Notes: generated from the sequence alone by a model not told the origin. A DNA stretch of 63,884 nucleotides from CAZZDK01 sp964652235 (GCA_964652235.1 CAZZDK010000012.1:1-63884); one strand, 5' to 3'. Positions 15,595 through 24,301 are shown, counted from the first letter of the stretch. Made by a program: numbers and translations.

Positions 15595-16251
15595 GTGAAA
15601 TTTGAAGAATACATCGCTAGCGTCCCTCATAGCCTTAGCGAGGTGAAGCTCAAGATTCTAAAAACCCTTTGGGAAGCAGGGGACGGGTTTCCACGTCCTT
15701 GGGTCAAAAGCGCTCTGCTTTTGAAAATCACAAAACAGAAGTACTTTGACCGTCGCACAAGAGAGCTGAGAGACGAGCAAGGAATTGATATTGAAACAAA
15801 ACAGATAGACGGCCAGCACTGTTACAGGTTGGTTTCTGCAAAAATGCAGAAGGCGAATCCAAGACAATACCTGTCCGCTTCGCAGAAGGCAGCTCTCTTC
15901 GAAACAGCAAAGAACACATGCCAAGTTTGCGGCAAGAAGTGCGCGGGCGGCGTTCGAGGTCTGCAAGCAGATCACAAAATCCCACTCGTGCGCGGCGGCT
16001 CTCAAGACATCGGCAACTGGCAGACGATCTGCAACGAGTGCAATGTTGTTAAACGGAGAGTTTGTGAAGGCTGCGATGCTGATTGTAACGCTTGCCCATG
16101 GGCCTTCCCCGAGAAGTTTGGTGGCTTTATCCGGCTTAACCTTTCGGGTATAGCGTTGTCACGTTTGAAGGTTCTAGCGGGCGGAAGTGCTAGCAAGATG
16201 GCAAAGATCGCCGAGAAGCTTTTAGAAAAAGCAATAAACGAAGAAGCTTGA
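15595..16251 (+). CDS. HNH endonuclease, probable restriction enzyme
   Basis: A 218-residue protein. Residues ~15-80 look like a winged-helix DNA-binding domain (LKILKTLWEAG...RRTRELRDEQGIDI). The HNH nuclease follows: zinc cysteines 109, 112, 146 and 149, catalytic ADHKIPLVRGG with Asp126-His127, and Asn141. A second Cys4 group follows at 157, 160, 164 and 167. The GTG start at 15595 has GAGG upstream and the fold begins at once. Divergence from the cytosine methyltransferase marks it as the restriction partner. The cleavage site cannot be read from the sequence. Confidence 0.8.
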   Translation: MKFEEYIASVPHSLSEVKLKILKTLWEAGDGFPRPWVKSALLLKITKQKYFDRRTRELRDEQGIDIETKQIDGQHCYRLVSAKMQKANPRQYLSASQKAALFETAKNTCQVCGKKCAGGVRGLQADHKIPLVRGGSQDIGNWQTICNECNVVKRRVCEGCDADCNACPWAFPEKFGGFIRLNLSGIALSRLKVLAGGSASKMAKIAEKLLEKAINEEA

Positions 16252-16379
16252 AGTCGTGCTCCCATGCGAACCGGCGAACTGCGAACGCATTGCAAACACG
16301 GGGCTTTTTGGCGGTGTTACATGCGCCGAAAGTGGCGGCGCGGCTTTTTAATATGTTGGGGGTATACATGAATGCCCGC

Positions 16380-16418
16380 TTAGGAAACCGATGCTTTATC
16401 CAACTGAACTGCGGGCGC
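16380..16418 (-). pseudogene. truncated tRNA-Arg(CCT), 5' half only; island right boundary
   Basis: On the minus strand the 5' acceptor GCGCCCG, D arm and anticodon loop TTCCTAA of a tRNA-Arg are present. The sequence becomes unrelated directly after the loop. Conserved positions have changed (T8 to C, and the D stem is weakened), as in a decaying remnant. The 9-base string TTAGGAAAC is shared with the intact tRNA at 7848-7924 and is the likely crossover core. The stems do not match the intact copy's 3' half, so the missing half probably lies outside the window. Positions 16252-16379 between the HNH gene and this remnant hold no gene. Confidence 0.75.
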
Positions 16419-16542
16419 TTAGAACATTTCGCGAGGGGGTCTTTATGCCTCAAGCCCTTGCGGGACGCAACAGCAGGGACCGTTAGCCCTTATTCTTCCT
16501 TTCTATTCTTCCTTTCCCCCTTGCGCCGTTCGCGCTATATTG

Positions 16543-16559
16543 CTTAGAAGCGTTCTAAA
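16543..16559. promoter_or_regulatory. ICE-type palindrome (Irr/Fur-family operator) before ahpC
   Basis: CTTAGAA-GCG-TTCTAAA matches the published iron control element TTTAGAA-N3-TTCTAAA, bound by Irr in alphaproteobacteria, at 13 of 14 positions. It abuts a TATATT (16536-16541) minus-10-like box and lies 15 bases before the peroxiredoxin start. A bound repressor would therefore block transcription. A PerR-like Fur-family regulator is the alternative. Confidence 0.65.
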
Positions 16560-16574
16560 CAACAGGAGGCCTCC

Positions 16575-17114
16575 ATGCTCGGCGTAGGACAAAAATTCCC
16601 GCCTTTCAACCTGTTAGCCGTTGTCTCCGACGATCCCAAGCAAGCATTTATGTCCGTGACGGAAGCGGCCTTTGAGGGACGGTGGCTGGTCGTTTTCTTT
16701 TGGCCCAAGGATTTTACCTTCGTTTGCCCGACGGAAATCGCGGCTTTCGGCTCGAAAAACAAGGAGTTCGAAGATCGTGGAGCCCAAATTCTGGGCGCCA
16801 GCGTGGACTCCGAATACGTCCATTTGGCCTGGCGGCAAAATAATATGGTTCTCAAGGACTTGCCTTTCCCGATGCTGTCCGATATGAAGCGGGAATTGGC
16901 TGGGGCGTTGGGTATCCTGGACCCCGGCGCGGGCGCAGCCCAGCGCGCGACCTATATTATCGATCCCGAGGGGACGATCCGTTTTGTTTACGTGACGGAT
17001 TTGAATGTCGGGCGTAATGTGGACGAGGTTTTGCGCGTTCTGGACGCGCTTCAAAACGGCGGGCTTTGCCCGTGCGCCTGGCAGAAGGGAGAGCCGACCC
17101 TTAACGCCGGATAG
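16575..17114 (+). CDS. ahpC: AhpC-type peroxiredoxin
   Basis: A 179-residue 2-Cys peroxiredoxin that reduces hydrogen and organic peroxides in the cytoplasm. The peroxidatic Cys51 is in DFTFVCPTE, and the resolving cysteines are in GLCPCAW (165, 167). That C-terminal signature is typical of AhpC enzymes reduced by AhpD. No ahpD or ahpF is adjacent, so the reductant must be encoded elsewhere. AGGAGG lies eight bases before ATG 16575. The ICE-type palindrome upstream suggests control by iron or peroxide status. It is the first intact chromosomal gene to the right of the island. Confidence 0.9.
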   Translation: MLGVGQKFPPFNLLAVVSDDPKQAFMSVTEAAFEGRWLVVFFWPKDFTFVCPTEIAAFGSKNKEFEDRGAQILGASVDSEYVHLAWRQNNMVLKDLPFPMLSDMKRELAGALGILDPGAGAAQRATYIIDPEGTIRFVYVTDLNVGRNVDEVLRVLDALQNGGLCPCAWQKGEPTLNAG

Positions 17115-17132
17115 ACGACGAAAGAGGGGGCC

Positions 17133-18626
17133 ATGTTTTCCCGTATTGCGTTACCGACACGACCTTATTGGTTTTGGGGGTTTTTAGCGCTTTTGGTCCT
17201 TCTTCCCCTGCCGTTCGGCGGAAACCGGCCTTGGGCTTCGGATTTATCGGGCGTGATCTGCGGCGTCCTTCTCATCGCCATGCTTTGGACGCGCGAGGGC
17301 GCGCCGCCCAGGCCGGGGACGCCTCCGCGCAAGAGGCTGGTCTTTTGCATGGCGGGCATAACGCTTTTGATTTTTTGGATGTTCGTCCAGACGGTATCCT
17401 GGACTCCCGACGCCTGGCATCATCCTCTTTGGAGCGAGGCGGCGGCTTTGCTCGGCTCCATCCGCGGCGCGATTTCTGTTGATCCCGGCGCGTTTCCCGA
17501 AGCGCTTGTCCGATTTCTAAGCGCCGTCGCCGTTTTTATTCTTGCCTTTCAATCCGGGCGAGACAGAGACGACGCGAAGATGATTCTTCACGCCCTGGCC
17601 TATGCCGGGTTCGCTTACGCGCTTTACGGGCTGATCGTCCAATCGACCGGGAGCGAGACGATTCTTTGGTACAAAAAATGGGCCTATCAGGGATTCCTGA
17701 CCTCTACCTTCGTCAACAAAAACAGCTATGCCGCTTATGCAGGCCTGGGCCTTTTATGTTCGCTTTACGTCGTGCGCGAAAGATTCAAGCGCGTGACGGC
17801 CAAAGACCTCGCGCTCGCCAAGAAATCCCGTCTGGCCGCCCTGTTCGTTTCTCTTTCGGCCTGGGATTTCGCGGTTCTGTTCATGCCGGTCGTGATTCTG
17901 GGCGCCCTGGCCTTGACGGGCTCGCGGGCGGGCGCGGCCAGCGCGCTTTTGGGCGTTTTTACGCTTTTTTTGGCCTTTGCCATCGCGCGCCGCTGGAGCG
18001 CGAAGAAATGGTTTATTTTGGCCGGGACCATCGGCGTCGTTTTCGTCTTGTTCGTGAATATGGGCGGCGACGCCTTGATGACGCGCCTTCAAGACGAAAA
18101 ACTGGGAGAGGACCAATCGACGCGCCTGGCTGCTTACGCGCTCGTCCGGCAGGCGATCAGCGACAATCCCGTCTTCGGCTTCGGCCTGGGAACGTTCGAC
18201 GGCGCTTTTCGTCTGTACCGCGACGCGAGCCTGCCTCTTTGGTTTCATCACGCGCATAACGATTATCTGGAAATGATGATGGACCTAGGCGTTCCCGCCG
18301 CGCTGCTTTTGTTCGTCTGTCTTGCCGTTCCGGCAAGCTGCTGCGTGGTGGGCGTGTGGAAAAGAAAGCGCGATGCGATGATCCCGGCGATCGCCGTCGC
18401 GGCCACCGTTCTGATCGGCTCGCACGTTCTGGTCGATTTCAGCCTTCATATTCCGGCGATCGCGGCGACCTATGCCGCGCTTTTGGGCGTGGGCGTGGCG
18501 CAGAGCTTTTCTTCGCAAACGAAGATTCAGGAGCTTTCGCGTTTGCAGCAGTCCAAGGCCGCGCCGCGCAGGAAAGACCAGGAAACGCCTTGTTCGCAGC
18601 AGACAGGGGCCAGCCAGAAAAAATAA
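17133..18626 (+). CDS. O-antigen ligase-like (Wzy_C) membrane protein
   Basis: A 497-residue polytopic protein with about 11 hydrophobic segments. The Wzy_C family features are FVNKNSYAAY (~193), LTGSRAG (~262) and a large periplasmic loop with HHAHNDYLEMMMDLGVP (~373). Such proteins join or polymerise glycans on the periplasmic side, as O-antigen ligases or polymerases. Which it is cannot be told from the sequence. The C-terminal ~45 residues are hydrophilic and Gln/Lys-rich. ATG 17133 has AGAGGGGG upstream, 18 bases after ahpC. It stands apart from the main exopolysaccharide cluster and could be the LPS ligase. Confidence 0.8.
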   Translation: MFSRIALPTRPYWFWGFLALLVLLPLPFGGNRPWASDLSGVICGVLLIAMLWTREGAPPRPGTPPRKRLVFCMAGITLLIFWMFVQTVSWTPDAWHHPLWSEAAALLGSIRGAISVDPGAFPEALVRFLSAVAVFILAFQSGRDRDDAKMILHALAYAGFAYALYGLIVQSTGSETILWYKKWAYQGFLTSTFVNKNSYAAYAGLGLLCSLYVVRERFKRVTAKDLALAKKSRLAALFVSLSAWDFAVLFMPVVILGALALTGSRAGAASALLGVFTLFLAFAIARRWSAKKWFILAGTIGVVFVLFVNMGGDALMTRLQDEKLGEDQSTRLAAYALVRQAISDNPVFGFGLGTFDGAFRLYRDASLPLWFHHAHNDYLEMMMDLGVPAALLLFVCLAVPASCCVVGVWKRKRDAMIPAIAVAATVLIGSHVLVDFSLHIPAIAATYAALLGVGVAQSFSSQTKIQELSRLQQSKAAPRRKDQETPCSQQTGASQKK

Positions 18627-18635
18627 GGAGATTTC

Positions 18636-20336
18636 ATGAACGCGGAAAAAACGCCGGATTATAAAAACCTGCCTTTGCCCAAGGGCTATCGCTCTTATAT
18701 CAAGGATATCGGACCGACGGCTTGCGATCTTTACGCCCTCACAATGATATTTTCGGCCTGGAAGCTCGGCTTTGTCGAGGAAAAGGTCACGACGTCGCAT
18801 ATTTTCTGCCGAGGCCTTGTGAGCAACGGCCAGACGTATAAGGACAGCGAAAACGACGAAATGCGCCAGGCCAAGGTGCCCTATCTCGTCAATGCGGGGC
18901 TGGGGCTTGTGGCCGAATGGTTTTCCGGATGGAAATGGCGCGACGATGATTTGCGCTTCCTTGCCCAGCAAAATCTTTTTCCGGACGATTTTCTGCATTG
19001 GCTGTCCGAGCAGCGCTTGACGCTCGACATCGACGCCATGCCGGAAGGCGAGCTGATTTTTCCGCAAGAGCCGTCCCTGAGGCTTAAAGGCCTGTGGTGG
19101 CAGCAGATGGCGGTGGAGGCCACGACGCTTTCGCTCATTTCCACGAGCACGAACCTGGCCACCGTGGCCTCGCAGGTGCGGCTCGCGGCGCAGCGCGAGG
19201 CGCGAAAGGCCGGCTCGGTCCTGGTGGAGGCGTCGGCCCTGGAGCTTGCTTCGCTGGCCGATATGTCCTTGCGCCGTTCGCCCTGCCCCGGCGCGATTCC
19301 GTCCGCGCGCGCGGCCTATCTGGCGGGGTGGGACAGCACGTCGAACGTCTATGCGGGCAAATGCTACGACATTCCGGTGATGGGCACCTTCGCGCACGCC
19401 TGGGTCATGCTGCACGACACAGAGGAAGAGGCTTTTGAAAATTGGGCCAAGGTCAATCCGGGCGCGACGGTTTTTCTCGTCGATACCTACAGCACGATCG
19501 AGGGGATCGAAACGGCCATTCGGGTTTGTAAAAAGAACGGACTGACCCTTAAAGGCGTCCGGCTCGATTCCGGCAATCTGGCCTATTTGTCTTTTCAGGC
19601 GCGTAAAATGCTCGACAAGGCGGGCTATAAGGACGCGCGGATTCTCGCCACCGACAGCATTTCGGTCAGCACGGCGGCCAGTTTGTTCAAGCACGTTCCG
19701 GAAGACCCTGCTTTGCGCGAAAGCTTCGTGACGGGTTTCGGAATCGGATCGGAAGTGGCGGTCAACCGGAACCAGCCGCTTTTAGGTTTTGTCATGAAGC
19801 TGGCGGCCATTCATGCGGACCGCTCGACGGGGCGGGACGAGTTGGTGCGCGAGGTCATCAAACTTTCGGAATCTTCTAAAAAAACAACGTTGCCCGGTCC
19901 GCTCGACGTGATCCGCTACGTGGTTCCGAGCGGCCATTTCGCGGGCGACACCATCGTTTCAGCCGAGGCCGAGCTGGGCGACGGGCGGTTGGCGCACGAT
20001 CTTTATTCGGTCCACACCGAAACCGGAAAGGCGAAGCTGTTCCCGAAAGGCGCGCCGTTCGTCCGGCTTTTGCGGCCCTTTATGCGCGGCGGCGAAGCGA
20101 CGCAGAAACCCTATGCCGAAAAAGACGCTCCCGGCCTTCTTCGGGCCGCCAGGGCGCTATGCGGCGAATCCCTGAAAAGGTTGGAGCCGGACCATCTGCT
20201 TCTGCCGCCGGACTTGCCGCATTATTACGGCGTAGGCGTGGACGAAAGGCTCAAGCAAAGGCAAAACAGCGCCGTTCGCCACATCAACGGCGAACTGGAA
20301 CGCCACAAGCAATGCGCGCGCTTCGGGCTTACGTAG
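18636..20336 (+). CDS. pncB: nicotinate phosphoribosyltransferase
   Basis: A 566-residue enzyme of NAD salvage that joins nicotinate to PRPP to give nicotinate mononucleotide with ATP. Family motifs are an N-terminal TACDLYALTM, EASALELASLADMSLRRSPCPG (~198-219), GTFAHAWVM (~249), FLVDTYSTIEG (~285) and GVRLDSGNL (~308). It is longer than the E. coli enzyme (~400) and belongs to the larger bacterial type. AAGGAG lies six bases before ATG 18636, ten bases after the ligase-like gene. It converges with the outer-membrane protein gene, and no terminator is visible in the five-base gap. Confidence 0.88.
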   Translation: MNAEKTPDYKNLPLPKGYRSYIKDIGPTACDLYALTMIFSAWKLGFVEEKVTTSHIFCRGLVSNGQTYKDSENDEMRQAKVPYLVNAGLGLVAEWFSGWKWRDDDLRFLAQQNLFPDDFLHWLSEQRLTLDIDAMPEGELIFPQEPSLRLKGLWWQQMAVEATTLSLISTSTNLATVASQVRLAAQREARKAGSVLVEASALELASLADMSLRRSPCPGAIPSARAAYLAGWDSTSNVYAGKCYDIPVMGTFAHAWVMLHDTEEEAFENWAKVNPGATVFLVDTYSTIEGIETAIRVCKKNGLTLKGVRLDSGNLAYLSFQARKMLDKAGYKDARILATDSISVSTAASLFKHVPEDPALRESFVTGFGIGSEVAVNRNQPLLGFVMKLAAIHADRSTGRDELVREVIKLSESSKKTTLPGPLDVIRYVVPSGHFAGDTIVSAEAELGDGRLAHDLYSVHTETGKAKLFPKGAPFVRLLRPFMRGGEATQKPYAEKDAPGLLRAARALCGESLKRLEPDHLLLPPDLPHYYGVGVDERLKQRQNSAVRHINGELERHKQCARFGLT

Positions 20337-20341
20337 GAAAC

Positions 20342-21019
20342 TTAAAAACCGAACCGGACGCCGAAACGGATTTGATGGGAGCCAAAGCCGAGTTTCATTT
20401 TTTCGGAAATATTTTGCGAAGGCGAGAAAGCGTCGAAGCTTCCTTCGCTTGTTCCGAGGTACCGATACGACATACCGAGGCTAAGTTGCGGGTTGATCTG
20501 GTACATCGTGCCGACCGTGAAATGATAGGCGAAGACCGTCGAAGAATCGTCGCTTGTGAACGTCACGGGCGCGCCGGAAACGGAGAAGTCAAGCCGCGCG
20601 AGTCCCGCGCCTGCGCCGATGAAGGGCTTGATAGCGGAGGATGTGGGGATGTCGATATAGCCGCTGCCCATAAGGGTTAGGACCGAAATGGACCCGGGAC
20701 TCGGATAAATAACTCCGGCTTCATGCACTTTGTCGAGCTCCGCTTTTTGATAGCCGATAGAGCCGTCGATCCTGAAAAGACCGAAATCGTAACCGAGGGC
20801 GCCGTCGAAAACGGCGCTTTCGTTGAAAACGATGCTGGAATCCAAAGAAGAGCCGTTGGCCTTTTTGTAATCCTTAATATCGCTGTCGGCGTTGAAGGCG
20901 CCGGCCAGGTTGATCTCAAGATATTTGCCGGTAGCTTGCTGTGCGGTTTGGGCGGCGGCGGGCGCGGCGGCGAGCAAAGCCGGAACGAAAAAAGAGAGAA
21001 GGAAAGAGGTCTTTCTCAT
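20342..21019 (-). CDS. outer-membrane beta-barrel protein
   Basis: A 225-residue secreted protein with a clear signal peptide (MRKTSFLLSFFVPALLAAAPAAAQ). The mature part consists of alternating polar/hydrophobic strands and ends in a Phe (IRFGVRFGF), the C-terminal signature recognised by the BAM complex. It fits the small 8-strand OmpW/opacity-like barrels: PFIGAGAGLARLDF, and YQINPQLSLGMSYRYLG near the end. The ATG at 21019 is preferred to the frame opening at 21052 because AAGGAG sits six bases upstream and the signal begins there. The ligand or role is unknown. Confidence 0.8.
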   Translation of the reverse strand: MRKTSFLLSFFVPALLAAAPAAAQTAQQATGKYLEINLAGAFNADSDIKDYKKANGSSLDSSIVFNESAVFDGALGYDFGLFRIDGSIGYQKAELDKVHEAGVIYPSPGSISVLTLMGSGYIDIPTSSAIKPFIGAGAGLARLDFSVSGAPVTFTSDDSSTVFAYHFTVGTMYQINPQLSLGMSYRYLGTSEGSFDAFSPSQNISEKMKLGFGSHQIRFGVRFGF

Positions 21020-21158
21020 AAAAACTCCTTGGAACGCGAAACGACGGGGCAAAATACGCGAAAACCCCTGGGGAGGTCAATCAAAAGACCGTTTTTCCAC
21101 CCGAAGCTTGACTTTCCTGAGGCAAAAACGTACCAAGCTCTCCTTCGGTTTGGCCGAA

Positions 21159-21245
21159 GCCCAGATGGCGGAATTGGTAGACGCGCAGGTTTCAGGTACC
21201 TGTGGCAGCGATGCCGTGGAAGTTCGAGTCTTCTTCTGGGCACCA
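21159..21245 (+). tRNA. tRNA-Leu(CAG)
   Basis: An 87-nt class II tRNA. The acceptor is GCCCAGA/TCTGGGC, the anticodon stem is CAGGT/ACCTG with loop TTCAGGT (anticodon CAG), there is a long variable arm, the T loop is TTCGAGT, and CCA is encoded (21243-21245). It lies between the divergent OMP gene and the RNase D gene. Confidence 0.96.
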
Positions 21246-21305
21246 GCGGCAAGCCGCCGCTGGCGTTTTTGGGTGTTCCCCGTCGGCAGAAAGGACGTTG
21301 CCGCC

Positions 21306-21938
21306 ATGGCCGAAACAAAAATAACGCTCCATAAAGGCGATATTCCCGCAGGCATGGTCTTCGGTCCGGCGGTGGCCGTCGATACCGAATCTTTGGGCCT
21401 GAATATCAAGCGCGACCGTTTGTGCGTCGTTCAATTTTCGACCGGCGACGGGACGGCGCATCTGGTTCAGTTCGCGCCGGGCCGCATCGAGGCGCCGAAC
21501 CTGAAGAAAATGCTCGCCGACCCCTCGATCCTGAAGATTTTTCACTTCGCGCGGGCCGATCTGGCCATGATCGCCTATTATCTGGGAGTCATGCCGGGGC
21601 CGGTCTATTGCACCAAAATAGCGTCCGTTCTGACCCGGACCTTTTCCGATCATCATAGTCTGAAGGATTTGACGAGGGAGCTTCTGGGTGTCGAATTGTC
21701 CAAAGAACAGCAGACCTCGGACTGGGGCGCGGAGACCCTGACGGACAAGCAATTGGCTTATGCGGCTTCGGACGTCTTGCATCTGCACGCGCTGCGGGAG
21801 AAGCTCGACGCCCTTCTTGCCCGTGAAAACCGTGCGGAGCTGGCGCGGGCGGCTTTCGCGTTTCTTCCGGCGCGCGCGGCTTTGGACATCGCCGGATGGC
21901 AGGACATCGATATTTTTGCCCACAAGCCGACGCGATAA
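21306..21938 (+). CDS. rnd: ribonuclease D-like 3'-5' exonuclease
   Basis: A 210-residue DEDDy exonuclease. ExoI is VAVDTESLGL (Asp25, Glu27), ExoII is FHFARADLAM and ExoIII is LAYAASDVLHLHAL with the catalytic Tyr/Asp pair. It lacks the HRDC domains of full RNase D (about 370 residues), as is usual for the short alphaproteobacterial form, and would trim tRNA or other RNA 3' ends. The ATG at 21306 is chosen because the fold begins there; the open frame further upstream runs through tRNA-Leu. lptC follows after 14 bases, so it probably shares the lpt operon's transcript. Confidence 0.88.
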   Translation: MAETKITLHKGDIPAGMVFGPAVAVDTESLGLNIKRDRLCVVQFSTGDGTAHLVQFAPGRIEAPNLKKMLADPSILKIFHFARADLAMIAYYLGVMPGPVYCTKIASVLTRTFSDHHSLKDLTRELLGVELSKEQQTSDWGAETLTDKQLAYAASDVLHLHALREKLDALLARENRAELARAAFAFLPARAALDIAGWQDIDIFAHKPTR

Positions 21939-21952
21939 TCTATAATCAAGCC

Positions 21953-22642
21953 ATGAATCAGGAAGAAAAAACCGCGCCGCGTTTGGAGCGGTTGCGTCCC
22001 AAGGACACGCGGGACATCGCCTCCCGCAGCGCGGCCTACAGCAGGCTCGTCGCGCGGCTGCGCTGGATTTTGCCCGCCTTGGTTTTAACGGGCTTGGCCG
22101 CCCTTATGCTCTGGCCCCGGCTTGACGGCGGCGGGATCGCGGGGCCAGTCGTTCAATCCATGCCCGACCTCATGGTGCAAAATCTTCGCCTGACGGGGCT
22201 GGACAAAAAGAACCAGGCTTATTCCCTGACGGCGGCGCGAGCCTTGCAGGCCACAGCGGACGGGCAAAAAGGCGCCGTCGATCTCGAAAAACCGGAAGCC
22301 GAAATGGCGCTTACGGGCGGCGCTTGGCTGGCGGGCCGGGCGCAGAAGGGACGGCTCGATCAATCGAAAAAGGCGCTTTGGCTGGGCGGCGCGGTCGAGT
22401 TTTTTCATGATGCGGGGAACAGACTTACCAGCGATGAGGTTTTTATCGACATTAACCAGGAGACGGCCTGGGGAGAAAAACCTGTTTTAATTCAAGGGCC
22501 TTTCGGTGAAATCAGAGGGCAGGGTTTCCGGCTTTTGGACGGCGGGCGCATTTTTGTCGTCAAGGGATACGCCACCGCTAGGCTTGATTTGCGGGCTCTT
22601 CAGGGAGATAAACCTTCCGGTAAGGATTCACCGTCACGATAA
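21953..22642 (+). CDS. lptC: LPS transport periplasmic protein LptC
   Basis: A 229-residue bitopic inner-membrane protein. A basic cytoplasmic start (~1-40) is followed by one membrane helix (WILPALVLTGLAALMLW, ~42-58) and a periplasmic OstA-like beta-jellyroll (VQNLRLTGLDKKNQAYSLTAARALQ onwards). It passes lipopolysaccharide from LptB2FG to LptA. Start ATG 21953 has a weak site (ATAATCAAGCC). lptA begins five bases after its stop and lptB follows, the standard lptC-lptA-lptB-rpoN order that supports the assignment. Confidence 0.9.
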   Translation: MNQEEKTAPRLERLRPKDTRDIASRSAAYSRLVARLRWILPALVLTGLAALMLWPRLDGGGIAGPVVQSMPDLMVQNLRLTGLDKKNQAYSLTAARALQATADGQKGAVDLEKPEAEMALTGGAWLAGRAQKGRLDQSKKALWLGGAVEFFHDAGNRLTSDEVFIDINQETAWGEKPVLIQGPFGEIRGQGFRLLDGGRIFVVKGYATARLDLRALQGDKPSGKDSPSR

Positions 22643-22646
22643 GGCT

Positions 22647-23507
22647 ATGGCCCTTCTTATCCGCTTGATTTTGATGGCGACGTTGATCGCCTTTCCGGCT
22701 GCGGCCAAAGCGCCGGGTCGCGCGACCGTGCCTGCGCAGGCGACGGCTTCCTCGGGCGGGGACGGGCCGCTCGACATCTCGGCGGAAGAAAGCCTCGAAT
22801 GGTATAAGGACGAAGGCCTTTACGTCGCGCGAGGGAAGGCGCGGGCGGCGCGAGGGGATACGGTCGTGGAGGCCGATCTTTTGACGGCAAAGAAACGCGA
22901 CGGCGCGACTAAAGAAGGCGCGGGCGGCGACATGGCGTTTTTGACGGCTGAAGGGAACGTCAAAATTTCCGATCCGCGGCAGCAGGTTTTCGGAGAAAAG
23001 GCCGTGTATGACCTGGATCTCAAAACCGTCAAAGTGACCGGCCCGAATCTTAAATACTTGACGGCGGACAATGTCGTAACGGCGAGGGATTCGCTGGAAT
23101 ATTTCGAAGACAAGGCCGTCGCCGTCGCGCGAGGCCGGGCGCTCGCCGAGCATAAGAAAAATCGCATCGAGGCCGACGTTCTGACGGCCTTTTTCGCGCG
23201 CGATAAAACGGGGGCTCTTGCGCTCGACCACATGACGGCACAGGGGCAGGTCGTCGTGGTGACGGAGGATGGGGGGGTCGCGCGCGCGCAGCGCGGCTAT
23301 TACGATGCAAAGAAAGACGTCGTTTATCTGATGGACCAGGTTCGCATCACGCGTGGGCAGACGCAACTGGCGGGCGATAAGGCCGAGGTGAACTTCGCTA
23401 CCGGACAAAGCCGCCTTTTGAACGACGGGTCCGGGCGCGTGCGCGCGCTCTTGCCTTCGTCGGGAGAGAAGAAAGAGAGCGAGAAAGAAAGCAAGGCAAG
23501 GCCATGA
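22647..23507 (+). CDS. lptA: LPS transport periplasmic bridge protein LptA
   Basis: A 286-residue protein with a signal peptide (MALLIRLILMATLIAFPAAAKA) and an OstA/LptA domain: PLDISAEESLEWYKDEGLYVARGKARAARGD and repeating beta-strand units to ~265. It forms the periplasmic filament carrying LPS to the outer membrane. It is longer than E. coli LptA (~185), with extra strand repeats. ATG 22647 with AAGG is preferred to an in-frame start inside lptC. Its stop overlaps the lptB start (ATGA at 23504-23507), indicating coupled translation with the ATPase. Confidence 0.88.
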   Translation: MALLIRLILMATLIAFPAAAKAPGRATVPAQATASSGGDGPLDISAEESLEWYKDEGLYVARGKARAARGDTVVEADLLTAKKRDGATKEGAGGDMAFLTAEGNVKISDPRQQVFGEKAVYDLDLKTVKVTGPNLKYLTADNVVTARDSLEYFEDKAVAVARGRALAEHKKNRIEADVLTAFFARDKTGALALDHMTAQGQVVVVTEDGGVARAQRGYYDAKKDVVYLMDQVRITRGQTQLAGDKAEVNFATGQSRLLNDGSGRVRALLPSSGEKKESEKESKARP

Positions 23508-24301
23508 GCGAGGAAGCCAGCAAAATAATCCCCTTTCACGCGGGCGCCGCGCCGCGCGCCGCCGCTTTCCCCGACGACAGGCCGGGACTTGAAGCCGCGC
23601 GCCTCGGCAAGCATTACAAGGGAAGGCCGGTTTTGCACGATGTGAGCCTGTCCCTTCGGCGCGGCGAGGTCGTGGGGCTTTTGGGGCCGAACGGCGCGGG
23701 CAAGACGACGTGCTTTTATATCCTGACGGGGCTGATCGCGCCGGATTTTGGAACCATCGCCATCGACGGCATGGACGTCTCGACGCTCCCCATGTATCGC
23801 CGCGCGCGCCTCGGTCTCAGCTATTTGCCGCAGGAGGCCTCCATCTTTCGAGGCCTTAGCGTGGAGGACAACATCCGCGCCATTTTGGAAGTCATCGAGC
23901 CGGACCGTGACACGCGAGAAACCATGCTCGACGAGCTTTTGGTGGAGTTCGGCGTCGCGCATTTGCGCCGCGCGCCCGCTATCGCCCTTTCCGGCGGCGA
24001 GAGGCGTCGCGTCGAAATCGCCCGAGCTCTGGCCTCGCAACCCCACTTTCTTCTGCTTGACGAACCGTTCGCCGGAATCGATCCCATCGCGCTCGGTGAC
24101 ATACGCGATCTCGTGACGCATTTGCGCCAGAGAGGCCTGGGCGTTCTGGTCACCGACCACAATGTCCGCGCGACGCTTGAAATCGTGGATCGCGCGACTA
24201 TCATTCACGATGGGCGCGTTTTGATGGAAGGGGTTCCTGAGGAAATCGTCGCCCATGCGGATGTGCGTCGCGTTTACCTCGGCGACGAGTTCAAAATGTG
24301 A
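23504..24301 (+). CDS. lptB: LPS export ABC transporter ATPase LptB
   Basis: A 265-residue ABC ATPase that powers LPS extraction by LptFG. Walker A is GPNGAGKT (~61-68), followed by the Q-loop LPQEAS, signature LSGGERRRVEIARAL, Walker B LLLDEPFAGIDP and switch His in VLVTDHNVR. The N-terminal ~28 residues are an extension relative to the E. coli protein. Its stop overlaps the rpoN start (TGATG at 24299-24303), so sigma-54 synthesis is coupled to the LPS operon, as in many proteobacteria. Confidence 0.95.
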   Translation: MSEEASKIIPFHAGAAPRAAAFPDDRPGLEAARLGKHYKGRPVLHDVSLSLRRGEVVGLLGPNGAGKTTCFYILTGLIAPDFGTIAIDGMDVSTLPMYRRARLGLSYLPQEASIFRGLSVEDNIRAILEVIEPDRDTRETMLDELLVEFGVAHLRRAPAIALSGGERRRVEIARALASQPHFLLLDEPFAGIDPIALGDIRDLVTHLRQRGLGVLVTDHNVRATLEIVDRATIIHDGRVLMEGVPEEIVAHADVRRVYLGDEFKM

